Assembly (NCBI GenBank): GCA_021827745.1
Contig: JAKAUI010000005.1
Coordinates: 1 to 40,374 of the forward strand
DNA length: 40,374 nt
Reading direction: 5' to 3'
Source of the DNA: Bacillota bacterium
GTDB lineage: Bacteria > Bacillota > Sulfobacillia > JAJZYS01 > JAJZLH01
The notes below the pieces were generated by a model. That model saw only the letters and a program-made list of their open reading frames with translations, ran no database searches and was not told the origin of the DNA. A program made the position numbers and the translations under genes. Position 1 is the stretch's first letter. Every line of letters starts with the position of its first letter. This document shows positions 16,271 to 23,274 of the stretch, in pieces.

Positions 16271-16612
16271 GTGGCAGGAGAGGAACTGGGGCAGCTGTTT
16301 TCGGCGTTGAGGAGCCATCAGGGCAAGAAGGTGCAGTGCACCCTGGCCCTGGCCGACGTTCTCTTAGCCCGCCTCGACATGACGCTTGAGGACGTCGTCT
16401 TGGAAGACGGCCGGCTCAGCCTGACCGCCAGCTTTGAGGAGAAAGCCGACCGGGTGAACTATCGCGAGGTGGCCGTGCCGCTTCAGGCAGACAGCAAGAT
16501 GACGGTGTCCCTCTTTGCCGGGGAGATCCGGCTCACCACCGCCGACGGCTTTTTTTTGGAATTGGTGCCCTTCGACCCCCCGAAATCAGCGCGGCCGTAC
16601 GAAGCCGTCTAA
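16271..16612 (+). CDS. Hypothetical protein
   Basis: A 113-residue soluble protein I do not recognise. It starts VAGEELGQLFSALRSHQGKKVQCTLA and has beta-rich alternation (MTLEDVVLEDGRLSLTASFEEK, then VSLFAGEIRLTTADG). No signal peptide or cysteine pair is seen. GTG 16271 is chosen as AAAGGAG lies 9 bases before it; the frame continues upstream into the YycI-like gene without another good site. It may be co-transcribed with the operon above. A run of eight T at about 16549-16556 is within the gene. Confidence 0.6.
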   Translation: MAGEELGQLFSALRSHQGKKVQCTLALADVLLARLDMTLEDVVLEDGRLSLTASFEEKADRVNYREVAVPLQADSKMTVSLFAGEIRLTTADGFFLELVPFDPPKSARPYEAV

Positions 16613-16659
16613 GTGGATTCGGGTCTCAAAGTATACGCACGGTTGAGGGGGACGGTTCG

Positions 16660-18213
16660 ATGCGCCTCAGACACGGGATCACGATGGCCTGCGGGTTTGT
16701 CCTGGTGGCGGCCGGAATGGCGCTGCCGATGGGATCCGGCGCCTTTGCGGCCGGTCAGAGCCAGGGAGCCCAGGTCTCTTTTCGCGACATGAACCAGGCG
16801 CCCTGGGCGACGGAGGATGTGGCCCAGCTGGCGGCCCAGGGGATCATCAAGGGAGTCGGCAACGGGATGTTCGCCCCGAACGCCCCCTTGACCCGGGACG
16901 AGGCACTGGCCCTGATCGTGCGTGCGCTCGGCAACGGCCAGTCCGGCACCGGCGTGACCTTGCAGTTCACAGATGACGCCAACATCCCGGCCTGGGCCAC
17001 GAGAACGCTCGAGGTGGCAGTCCAGATGGGCGTGCTGTCAAACAGCGGCACCCTGAACCCGTCTTCTGCAGCGACCAGAGAACAGGTGATCGTCTGGCTG
17101 ATCAGCGCCATGGGCCTGAACGCCCAGGCCCAGAGCACCTCGACGGCAGACCTTGCGAACTTCACCGACCAATCCCAGATCCTGCCCCAGGACATGGGTG
17201 CGATGGCCCTCGCCGTGCAGCTTGGGCTGCTCAAGGGCACTTCGGCCACCACGATCAGCCCGAACGGCACCATCACCAGAGCCCAGATGGCGGCCATGCT
17301 GGCCCGCGGCCAGCGCCGCTACGGCGCACCGCCCTCCAGCACCTCGAGTGCCTTGGTGGTCGGCACGGTCAGCGGCGTAACCCTGGCCTCTGGCACCAGC
17401 AACGGCGAGGCGACCGTCGGCACGGTCACCGTGACCGAACAAGACGGGACGATCGCCATCATTCCGGTGGCCAGCTCGTCGATCGTCTATGAGAACAACC
17501 AGGCGCAGGCCCTTTCCAGCCTGACCACAGGAGACCAGGTGGCGGTGGCCGAGGATGGAGCCGGAAACGCCATCTTGATCGCCGTCGAAAACACGACCAC
17601 GACCAGCCTGTCCGGCTCTGGCAACGCAAACGAGCAGGAGCAGCAGGCGGTCGAAGGCACCGTGACAGCCGTGACCTCGACCAGTCTGACCTTGACCGCT
17701 CAGGGCAGCCAGGACCAGCAGGACCACTCCGAAGGCGACGGCTCGCAGGGCCAAAGCGTGACCGGACAGACCTATGGCCAGACGGTCAGCGGTCAGACCT
17801 ACACCTACACCCTGGCGCCGGATGCGGCAGCCATCTTCCAGGGCCTGTCCATCCCGCTCAGCCAAGTGACGGTCGGAAGCCAGGTCAACGTGCACCTGAA
17901 CTCAAGCGGCCAGGCCTCCTTGATCATCGTCCAAAAGCAGCAGGCGTCGGTCTCCGGAACGATCGTCGGCATCGGTGAGGACCAGAAGATCCTAATCCAG
18001 GAGGCAGGCGGCACGACCGTCGCAGTCAAGAGCGGCGACCACACCACCATCACCGACCCGAACGGCAATCCGCTCAGCATGAACCAGCTGGCCGTCGGCG
18101 ACGTGGTGTCGGTGAGCGGAACGATGGGCGAAGAGGGACTGAGGGCCTCAACCATCCAGGTGACGACCGAGGTTCAGGGCTCGACCAGTTCGGGCAGCTC
18201 AACCGACAACTGA
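16660..18213 (+). CDS. S-layer homology (SLH) domain surface protein
   Basis: A 517-residue secreted protein. A signal peptide (MRLRHGITMACGFVLVAAGM..., cleavage near SGAFA-A) leads to three SLH repeats at about residues 35-225: FRDMNQAPWATEDVAQLAAQ, FTDDANIPAWATRTLEVAV, and FTDQSQILPQDMGAMALAV, each followed by an LTRDEALA- or TRAQMAAML-type motif. SLH triplets bind secondary cell-wall polymers. The remainder is Ser/Thr/Gly-rich with two or three DUF5666-like beta units (GTVSGVTL..., EGTVTAVTSTSLTL..., SGTIVGIGEDQKILI...). GAGGGGG precedes the ATG by 8 bases. A strong terminator follows. Its C-terminal half is copied in the gene at 19628. Confidence 0.88.
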   Translation: MRLRHGITMACGFVLVAAGMALPMGSGAFAAGQSQGAQVSFRDMNQAPWATEDVAQLAAQGIIKGVGNGMFAPNAPLTRDEALALIVRALGNGQSGTGVTLQFTDDANIPAWATRTLEVAVQMGVLSNSGTLNPSSAATREQVIVWLISAMGLNAQAQSTSTADLANFTDQSQILPQDMGAMALAVQLGLLKGTSATTISPNGTITRAQMAAMLARGQRRYGAPPSSTSSALVVGTVSGVTLASGTSNGEATVGTVTVTEQDGTIAIIPVASSSIVYENNQAQALSSLTTGDQVAVAEDGAGNAILIAVENTTTTSLSGSGNANEQEQQAVEGTVTAVTSTSLTLTAQGSQDQQDHSEGDGSQGQSVTGQTYGQTVSGQTYTYTLAPDAAAIFQGLSIPLSQVTVGSQVNVHLNSSGQASLIIVQKQQASVSGTIVGIGEDQKILIQEAGGTTVAVKSGDHTTITDPNGNPLSMNQLAVGDVVSVSGTMGEEGLRASTIQVTTEVQGSTSSGSSTDN

Positions 18214-18236
18214 TCCTGTGAGCCAGGATCCCATCT

Positions 18237-18275
18237 GGGCCGCCCGCCAAAAGCGGGCGGCCCTTGCCCTTTTGG
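18237..18275 (+). terminator. Intrinsic terminator after the SLH gene
   Basis: GGGCCGCCCGC (18237-18247) and GCGGGCGGCCC (18253-18263) form a perfect 11-bp stem with loop CAAAA, followed by TTGCCCTTTT. Confidence 0.85.
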
Positions 18276-18439
18276 GTGGACCAGAGGTCACCGCCAGCGG
18301 CGACCAGCCCACGGACTGCACGGCGGCGGGCGCAACGACGCGGACACCGTTGGTCACGGCGGGAGATCGTAGGCCAGGCGTCGGAGATTCAGGGATGGAG
18401 ATGACCGTTCCGCAAGATTGCCATCGCATGGGGACAGTG

Positions 18440-19440
18440 ATCCTTTAGCAGGCAGTCGACGAAGCGGGGTGATGGGGCGTGTCCTCAGGCGGGATCCGGT
18501 GGCCAGGAGAAACGGTTCGGCCGTTCGTCCTGGTGGCTCTTGCCCTGGCGCTCTTCGCGACTGTGACGCTCGTTGTCGGTGTTCAGCGACCTGGATTGTA
18601 CACCGGCCCCCTACCACCCCCACGCCGCTTTCAGCGGGCCGATGCGTGGGTTCCAGATCACCTCGGAGCCAACATCGCGTTCTTCGGCGGCACCATGACC
18701 AGTCCAACCGGTCGAGTCATGTTGGTCTGGAACGTCTATTCTGCAGGTACTACATTCACGAGTGACGGGCACAGGTACGCCGCGACCATGGGTTCGATCA
18801 TCGGTGTGACGATCAACCTTCACGATCCGTCCTACGTCGGGCCGGTCTTTCTCATGCAGCCAGGGCACCCCTGGGTTCTGGTCACGACACAGCCGTAGGA
18901 CCTGCTGCCGCGCACCTCTCGCCCGCAGATTGGCCGGACCGGGGCAGATGGAGACGGCCTGTCCGGGAGATGGTCAGCGTATGAGAACAGCGATCTCTTC
19001 TCAGGCAGTTGAGGAAGCGGGGTGATGAAGAGTGTCCTCAGGCGGGAGACGGCGGGCAGGAGAAACCGTGCGGTCCATCGGCTTGGTGACTCTCGCCCTG
19101 GTCCTCTTCGCCGCCTTCGTGTTCGTTGTCGGTGTGCAGCCGCCTAGGCTGAGCGACCCCCTCTCACCGCCGCCACAACCCCCAGCCCGCTTCCAGCAAG
19201 CCGATGCCTGGGTTCCAGACCGCCTCGGCGCCGACATCGTGTTCTTCACCGGTTCCATGACGAGCCCGATCGGGCGGAGGATGCTTGTCTGGCTGGTGCA
19301 GTTTCCAGGCACCACGTTCACCACTGACGGACATAGCTACGTGGCATCTGCCGGCTCCCTGATCGGCGTGACCATCAACCTAAAGGATCCGTCCTACGTC
19401 GGGCCGGTCTACCTCAGGCAAGGGGGCCACCGCTGGGTGC
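18440..19440 (+). repeat. Tandem gene duplication
   Basis: The unit at about 18450-18895 (start of copy 1) is repeated at about 19000-19455. Both the ribosome-site region (GAAGCGGGGTGATG) and most of the protein are shared, with about two-thirds identical residues by eye. Similarity begins some 40 bases before the start codons, so regulatory DNA was copied too. Confidence 0.7.
18479..18898 (+). CDS. Membrane-anchored hypothetical protein, first tandem copy
   Basis: A 139-residue protein of unknown function: short N-terminus, a hydrophobic helix VLVALALALFATVTLVVGV at about residues 19-37, a Pro-rich linker, then an extracellular domain with RRFQRADAWVPDHLGANIAFFGGTM, TSDGHRY and GVTINLHDPSYVGPVF. 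Start GTG 18479 is chosen because GGGGTGAT, matching the 16S tail complement, lies 5 bases upstream. The same site and start exist in the second copy. It ends in TAG after TTQP. Confidence 0.68.
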   Translation: MSSGGIRWPGETVRPFVLVALALALFATVTLVVGVQRPGLYTGPLPPPRRFQRADAWVPDHLGANIAFFGGTMTSPTGRVMLVWNVYSAGTTFTSDGHRYAATMGSIIGVTINLHDPSYVGPVFLMQPGHPWVLVTTQP

Positions 19441-19532
19441 TGGTCCTGACACAGGTGCAGCCCCCACTCCCAGATCTACGGCTGCAGGGCCGCCCGCCGA
19501 AAGCGGGCGGCCCTTCCCCTGCTGGGATCTGA
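19032..19532 (+). CDS. Membrane-anchored hypothetical protein, second tandem copy, extended C-terminus
   Basis: A 166-residue paralogue of the protein encoded just upstream. It has the helix LVTLALVLFAAFVFVVGV, a PPPQPP linker, ARFQQADAWVPDRLGADIVFF, TTDGHSY and GVTINLKDPSYVGPVY. The position matching the first copy's stop codon is not a stop, and the frame runs on for about 25 residues through the terminator hairpin, encoding RLQGRPPKAGGPSPAGI. GTG 19032 has the same GGGGTGAT site. Function unknown; the shared extracellular domain suggests a surface role beside the SLH proteins. Confidence 0.68.
   Translation: MSSGGRRRAGETVRSIGLVTLALVLFAAFVFVVGVQPPRLSDPLSPPPQPPARFQQADAWVPDRLGADIVFFTGSMTSPIGRRMLVWLVQFPGTTFTTDGHSYVASAGSLIGVTINLKDPSYVGPVYLRQGGHRWVLVLTQVQPPLPDLRLQGRPPKAGGPSPAGI
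19487..19518 (+). terminator. Intrinsic terminator inside the 3' end of the second tandem copy
   Basis: GGGCCGCCCGC (19487-19497) and GCGGGCGGCCC (19503-19513) with loop CGAAA, then TTCCCC. The stem is identical to that at 18237-18263; only the loop differs. It lies before the stop codon of the gene that reads through it. Confidence 0.75.
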
Positions 19533-19627
19533 AGGCAGGTCGTCACCCTGCGACCGTCGCAAATCAGGAACTTCCTGCGAACAACTAGATGTGTCGGACC
19601 CCAAATCACCGTCGAAGGGATTGATGG

Positions 19628-20494
19628 ATGATGCGACTCAAACCAATCATCGCCGCCCTGCTCACAAGCGGAATGATGACCGCGGCGATGGCCCTGCCGA
19701 TGGGCCTGGTCTCCCATGCCGCCGACCGCCCTGACTTCGCTCAGAGCCACGTAGGAGCGAGTGCCCAGGGCCAGGACCAGAACTCCCTGCAGGCGAGGGA
19801 GGGCACCGTGACGGCAGTGAGCGCCACCAGCCTGACGCTTGCCACCCAAGGCGACAGCTCACAGGGCCAGACCGTGACCGGAGAGACCTATGGTCAGTCG
19901 GTCACCGGCCAGACCTACACCTACACCTTCGCCACACCGTTCACGATCGTGTATCGCGGCCAGCCGCTTTCGGCTTCGGCGCTGACGGTCGGCAGCCAGG
20001 TCAATGTGCACCTGAACGCCACGGGCCAAGTGTCTGTGGTCATCGTCCAAAAGCTCGACATGACCGTGTCTGGGACCGTGGTGGCCGTCAACAAGGGCCA
20101 CCGGGTGACGGTTCGTGAAGCAAACGGCACGGAAGTCGTGGTCAAGGTCAAGGAGAAGGCAGCCATCACCGGCGTTGGCGGTGTCAGCCTGAACCTCAAC
20201 CAGCTGGCCGTCGGCGACGCCGTGACGTTCATGGGCGTGAGCCAGGACAACGGCCTGATGGCGACCTCGGTGAACGTGACCATGATGGTCACCACCAGCA
20301 CCACGACCGCTACGTCGAGCGATCACCAGGAGAAGTCAGACGTCAAGGGTCAGGTCAAGGGTCAGGACCACAGCAAGGATCAGGCAGACGTCACGGACCA
20401 GTCGAAGGGCAAGGACCACGGCAAGGACAATGGTCAGAGCCTGCAGGCGAACCTGACGGACAGCACGAGCCTCTCCTTCGGTCAGGACAACTAG
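19628..20494 (+). CDS. Secreted DUF5666-like protein, paralogue of the SLH protein's C-terminal part
   Basis: A 288-residue secreted protein. The signal peptide MMRLKPIIAALLTSGMM...AMALPMGLVSHA resembles that of the SLH protein (MALPMGSGAFA). There are no SLH repeats. Residues 57-220 follow the SLH protein's C-terminal region closely: EGTVTAVSATSLTLATQG, GQTVTGETYGQSVTGQTYTY, VGSQVNVHLNATGQVSVVIV, LNLNQLAVGDAVTF. A Lys/Asp-rich low-complexity tail (KGQVKGQDHSKDQ..., KGKDHGKDNGQ) ends it. AAGGGA lies 7 bases before the ATG. Without SLH repeats it may be released or bind via the charged tail. Function unknown. Confidence 0.75.
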   Translation: MMRLKPIIAALLTSGMMTAAMALPMGLVSHAADRPDFAQSHVGASAQGQDQNSLQAREGTVTAVSATSLTLATQGDSSQGQTVTGETYGQSVTGQTYTYTFATPFTIVYRGQPLSASALTVGSQVNVHLNATGQVSVVIVQKLDMTVSGTVVAVNKGHRVTVREANGTEVVVKVKEKAAITGVGGVSLNLNQLAVGDAVTFMGVSQDNGLMATSVNVTMMVTTSTTTATSSDHQEKSDVKGQVKGQDHSKDQADVTDQSKGKDHGKDNGQSLQANLTDSTSLSFGQDN

Positions 20495-20518
20495 GTCATT
20501 CCCTGTCCCTGTTCAACG

Positions 20519-20546
20519 GGGCCGCTCCAATCGGAGCGGCCCTTTC
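20519..20546 (+). terminator. Intrinsic terminator
   Basis: GGGCCGCTCC (20519-20528) and GGAGCGGCCC (20533-20542) form a 10-bp stem with loop AATC, followed by TTTCC. It ends the transcript of the 19628 gene. Confidence 0.8.
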
Positions 20547-20648
20547 CGCTTGGTCGCCGCACCGCCGGCATACCTCGGGAGACTAGGGGCAGACAGGAGG
20601 GCGGCGAACGGCGAGACTAGAAGGCGATCATCAAAAGGGGGCAGCCTG

Positions 20649-21098
20649 GTGGCCGAAGCGACCTTGGCCCAGCGCATGGCCCAGCTGTCGTTGGTTCAGG
20701 GCCAGGTGGCGAAGGAGATTACAGGCCAGGTCATCTTCCCCAGCCTCGATTCCATCGGCCAGCTCGACCGCATGATCGATCAGCGGCTGCCAAAGCGGCT
20801 GCACGGCGAGCCCGAGGAGGTGGCCGAGGTGATCGGCGCCTTTTTGGGCGAGGCGCTGAGAAGGGAGCTCGACGCCGACTGGCAGTCAGGTCCGAAGGGC
20901 CCCCTGCTCGTCTTGAAGGATGGCCGCACGCTCGACCCGATGAAAAGAGCGCTGAGCCGGGTGACGCACGGTCGGGCTTGGTCGCTCTTCGCGTACAGCC
21001 GCCTGGCCCAGGCCTACGCCCAAGATCCTGAGCAGACGAAGTCGCCAGAGGACATCCCTGCCCGCCGGCTCCTGGGACGGGCCAGGAGGAGGAGCTGA
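20649..21098 (+). CDS. Hypothetical protein upstream of ribokinase
   Basis: A 149-residue, probably cytoplasmic and mostly helical protein I do not recognise. Recurrent features are QVAKEITGQVIFPSLDSIGQ, a charged helix PEEVAEVIGAFLGEALRREL, DADWQSGPKGPLLVLKDGRT (two strands) and an Arg-rich end. GTG 20649 follows AAGGGGG by about 8 bases. One base separates its stop from the ribokinase ATG, so the two are co-translated. Confidence 0.6.
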   Translation: MAEATLAQRMAQLSLVQGQVAKEITGQVIFPSLDSIGQLDRMIDQRLPKRLHGEPEEVAEVIGAFLGEALRRELDADWQSGPKGPLLVLKDGRTLDPMKRALSRVTHGRAWSLFAYSRLAQAYAQDPEQTKSPEDIPARRLLGRARRRS

Positions 21099-21099
21099 G

Positions 21100-22008
21100 A
21101 TGGCCCAGCTGGTGGTGGTGGGGTCGGTCAACATGGACCTGACGGTGCCGCTGAGCCGCCTGCCCGAGAGCGGAGAGACCCTGCTCGGCGGAGACGCCCG
21201 CTGGGGGCCAGGCGGCAAGGGCGCCAACCAGGCGGTGGCGGCGGCCAGGCTCGGCGTGTCGGTTGCCTTTTCGGGCGCCGTCGGATCCGACCCGTTCGGC
21301 AGCGCCTTGAGGCAGGCGCTGACCGATGAGGGAGTGGACGTCAGCCACCTGCTCGAGCTTTCTGGGGCGCCGAGCGGCCTCGCCGTGATCATGGGTACCC
21401 CAGGCGGCGAGAGCACGATCTTGGTGTCGCCCGGCGCAAACGGCCGGCTGGGCGCAGATCAGATCGACGCCCTGGCCGAGGCCGGATTCCTAGACGCCAC
21501 CGTCTTGGCCGCACAGTTGGAGATCCCCCACCCGATCGCCGAGCTGGCGATGGCGAAGGCGCGTGCAGCCGGCCTCAGGGTGTTCTTGGACCCATCGCCG
21601 GCCGAGGGCGTGCGACCAGAGATGGTGAACGGCGCCGACCTGGTCACTCCGAACCGGCTGGAGGCCAGTGCCCTGACCGGAATCGCCGTCACGGACTTTG
21701 GATCGGCAGAGGCGGCCGGCCAGCGCCTGATCGCTCTGGGGGCCAAGGCGGCGGTGGTGAAACTTGGCGAAGAGGGCGCTGTGCTGGTGACCGAGCACCT
21801 GGTCGAGACCATCGCGGCGCACCGGGTCAAGACCGTTGATGCGACGGCGGCGGGAGACGCCTTTTCGGGAGGCCTGATCGCCGCCACCCTGCAGGGCGCC
21901 GATCTGGTCGAGGCCTGCCGCTATGCGACGGCCGTCGCAGCCGTCGCGGTCATGAGGCCAGGGGCGATGGCGTCTTTGCCAAGACGCGAAGAGGTCCACC
22001 TGGAGTAG
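21100..22008 (+). CDS. rbsK: Ribokinase (PfkB family)
   Basis: A 302-residue sugar kinase, phosphorylating ribose at O5. The PfkB N-terminal signature lies in GSVNMDLTVPLSRLPESGET, GPGGKGANQAVAAARLG binds substrate, and DATAAGDAFSGGL is the C-terminal signature with the catalytic Asp. LDPSPAEGV, LVTPNRLEA and VVKLGEEG are also typical. Length matches E. coli RbsK (309). No ribose transporter is adjacent, so it may serve nucleoside salvage. It shares a transcript with the unknown gene upstream. Confidence 0.9.
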   Translation: MAQLVVVGSVNMDLTVPLSRLPESGETLLGGDARWGPGGKGANQAVAAARLGVSVAFSGAVGSDPFGSALRQALTDEGVDVSHLLELSGAPSGLAVIMGTPGGESTILVSPGANGRLGADQIDALAEAGFLDATVLAAQLEIPHPIAELAMAKARAAGLRVFLDPSPAEGVRPEMVNGADLVTPNRLEASALTGIAVTDFGSAEAAGQRLIALGAKAAVVKLGEEGAVLVTEHLVETIAAHRVKTVDATAAGDAFSGGLIAATLQGADLVEACRYATAVAAVAVMRPGAMASLPRREEVHLE

Positions 22009-22084
22009 GCCTGGACGCATACGGCTCTCTCCTCTGGCTTGGCTGAGAGCCACCCTAGCCCGAGGATCGGACCCAGTCGTCCTC

Positions 22085-22114
22085 AGTCCGGACGTCGTTG
22101 ACGGCGTCCGGACT
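22085..22114. terminator. Perfect inverted repeat between rbsK and the Pho-box promoter
   Basis: AGTCCGGACG (22085-22094) and CGTCCGGACT (22105-22114) form a 10-bp stem with a 10-base loop. No T-run follows on either strand. It may end the rbsK transcript or serve as an operator. Confidence 0.45.
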
Positions 22115-22135
22115 GATTGGCGCGCCGTGCCCGCA

Positions 22136-22174
22136 TTAACCGAACCTTAATCCGGCGTTAACGGGGCGATAACA
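22136..22174 (+). promoter_or_regulatory. Four direct repeats with 11-bp period, PhoP/PhoB-box-like
   Basis: TTAACC (22136), TTAATC (22147), TTAACG (22158) and ATAACA (22169) are spaced exactly 11 bases apart. This matches Bacillus PhoP boxes (TT(A/C/T)ACA repeats, 11-bp period). A TACGGT at 22184-22189 can be the -10 element, so the repeats lie over and upstream of the -35 place, as at PhoP-activated promoters. They stand directly before the importer operon. Confidence 0.68.
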
Positions 22175-22224
22175 GTCGGCCGCTACGGTGGAGAGGGAAG
22201 AGATAGGTGATCAGGAGGGATCAG

Positions 22225-23274
22225 GTGGTGAAGCCGAGGTTCCTGTACGGAATCGGTGCGACCCTCGCCCTGAGCATGGTGCTGGCCGGATGTGGCGCCA
22301 GTGCGACCCCTTCCAGCTCCTCGTCGGCGTCGAGTTCGCAGAAGCTCGTGTTCTATTCGGCTCAGGGCTACGACCAGGCTGAGGCGACGGCCTTTCAAAA
22401 GGCGACCGGCATCAAGGTCGAGCTGAGCGACATGTCGACCGGGCCGCTTCTGGCCAAGGTCATGGCCGAGAAACAGAATCCCAAGTGGGACGTCATCTGG
22501 TTTGACGGCAACGGCGCCATGGCCTCGCTCGACCAGCAGAACATGCTGCTTCGGGGCTTCACTCCGGCCACCGCCACCAACTACACGAGCCTTGGCCGCT
22601 CGCTCCTGCCGATCGATCACGCCTACTTCCCGACCGGCACCACCGCAGCCGGAGCGATTGCCTACAACACCACACTGGTGCCGCCGAACGAGGTACCCAC
22701 CACCTGGAGCGACCTGCTCAGCCCGTTCTTCAAGGGTGCTGTCGGGATGAACAACCCGGCCATCTCCGGCCCCACCTACCCGCTGGTCGCTGGCATGTTC
22801 AAGCAGATGGGCGTCAGCCAGGGCATGGCCTACTTCAAGGCGCTGAAGGCAAACGGGCTCCAGATCTTCGCCACCAACGGCAACACGCTGCAGGCGCTCG
22901 AGAACGGCACGATCAAGGTGGCCATGTTCCAAGACTCGGCCGAGCTGAACGCCAAGCTTTCGGGAGCGCACATCGGGGTGGTCTATCCGTCCGACGGTGT
23001 GACACTTTTGCCGAGCGACATCGCCATCAACGCCAAGGCCCCGGACATGGCGGCCGCCAAGAAGTTCGTCACCTGGGTGCTCTCGCAACAGGGCCAGAAG
23101 ACGATGCAGGACATCCAGGCCGCCGGTTCTGACTCCCTCTTCCAGCCGGTCACCTCGGTGATCCAGCCCTTGGTCACCCGGCCCGGTGTGGTCTGGATCA
23201 ACGTCAACCCGGTGTGGGCCGGTGCCCACCAGCAGGCCTGGACGACCTGGTTCACCAACAACATCGTCAGGTGA
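22225..23274 (+). CDS. ABC importer solute-binding lipoprotein (iron/phosphonate type)
   Basis: A 349-residue lipoprotein: MVKPRFLYGIGATLALSMVLAGC with the lipobox LAGC, a Ser-rich linker, then a family-1 periplasmic-binding-type fold. KLVFYSAQGYDQAEATAFQK, TGIKVELSDMSTGPLLAKV, WDVIWFDGNGAMASLD and AIAYNTTLVPPNEVPTTWSDLL are typical of the FbpA/2-aminoethylphosphonate binding group. AGGAGG is 6 bases before GTG 22225 (an adjacent GTG at 22228 is also possible). The Pho boxes upstream favour a phosphorus compound such as a phosphonate or phosphate ester over iron. First gene of a three-gene operon. Confidence 0.82.
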   Translation: MVKPRFLYGIGATLALSMVLAGCGASATPSSSSSASSSQKLVFYSAQGYDQAEATAFQKATGIKVELSDMSTGPLLAKVMAEKQNPKWDVIWFDGNGAMASLDQQNMLLRGFTPATATNYTSLGRSLLPIDHAYFPTGTTAAGAIAYNTTLVPPNEVPTTWSDLLSPFFKGAVGMNNPAISGPTYPLVAGMFKQMGVSQGMAYFKALKANGLQIFATNGNTLQALENGTIKVAMFQDSAELNAKLSGAHIGVVYPSDGVTLLPSDIAINAKAPDMAAAKKFVTWVLSQQGQKTMQDIQAAGSDSLFQPVTSVIQPLVTRPGVVWINVNPVWAGAHQQAWTTWFTNNIVR

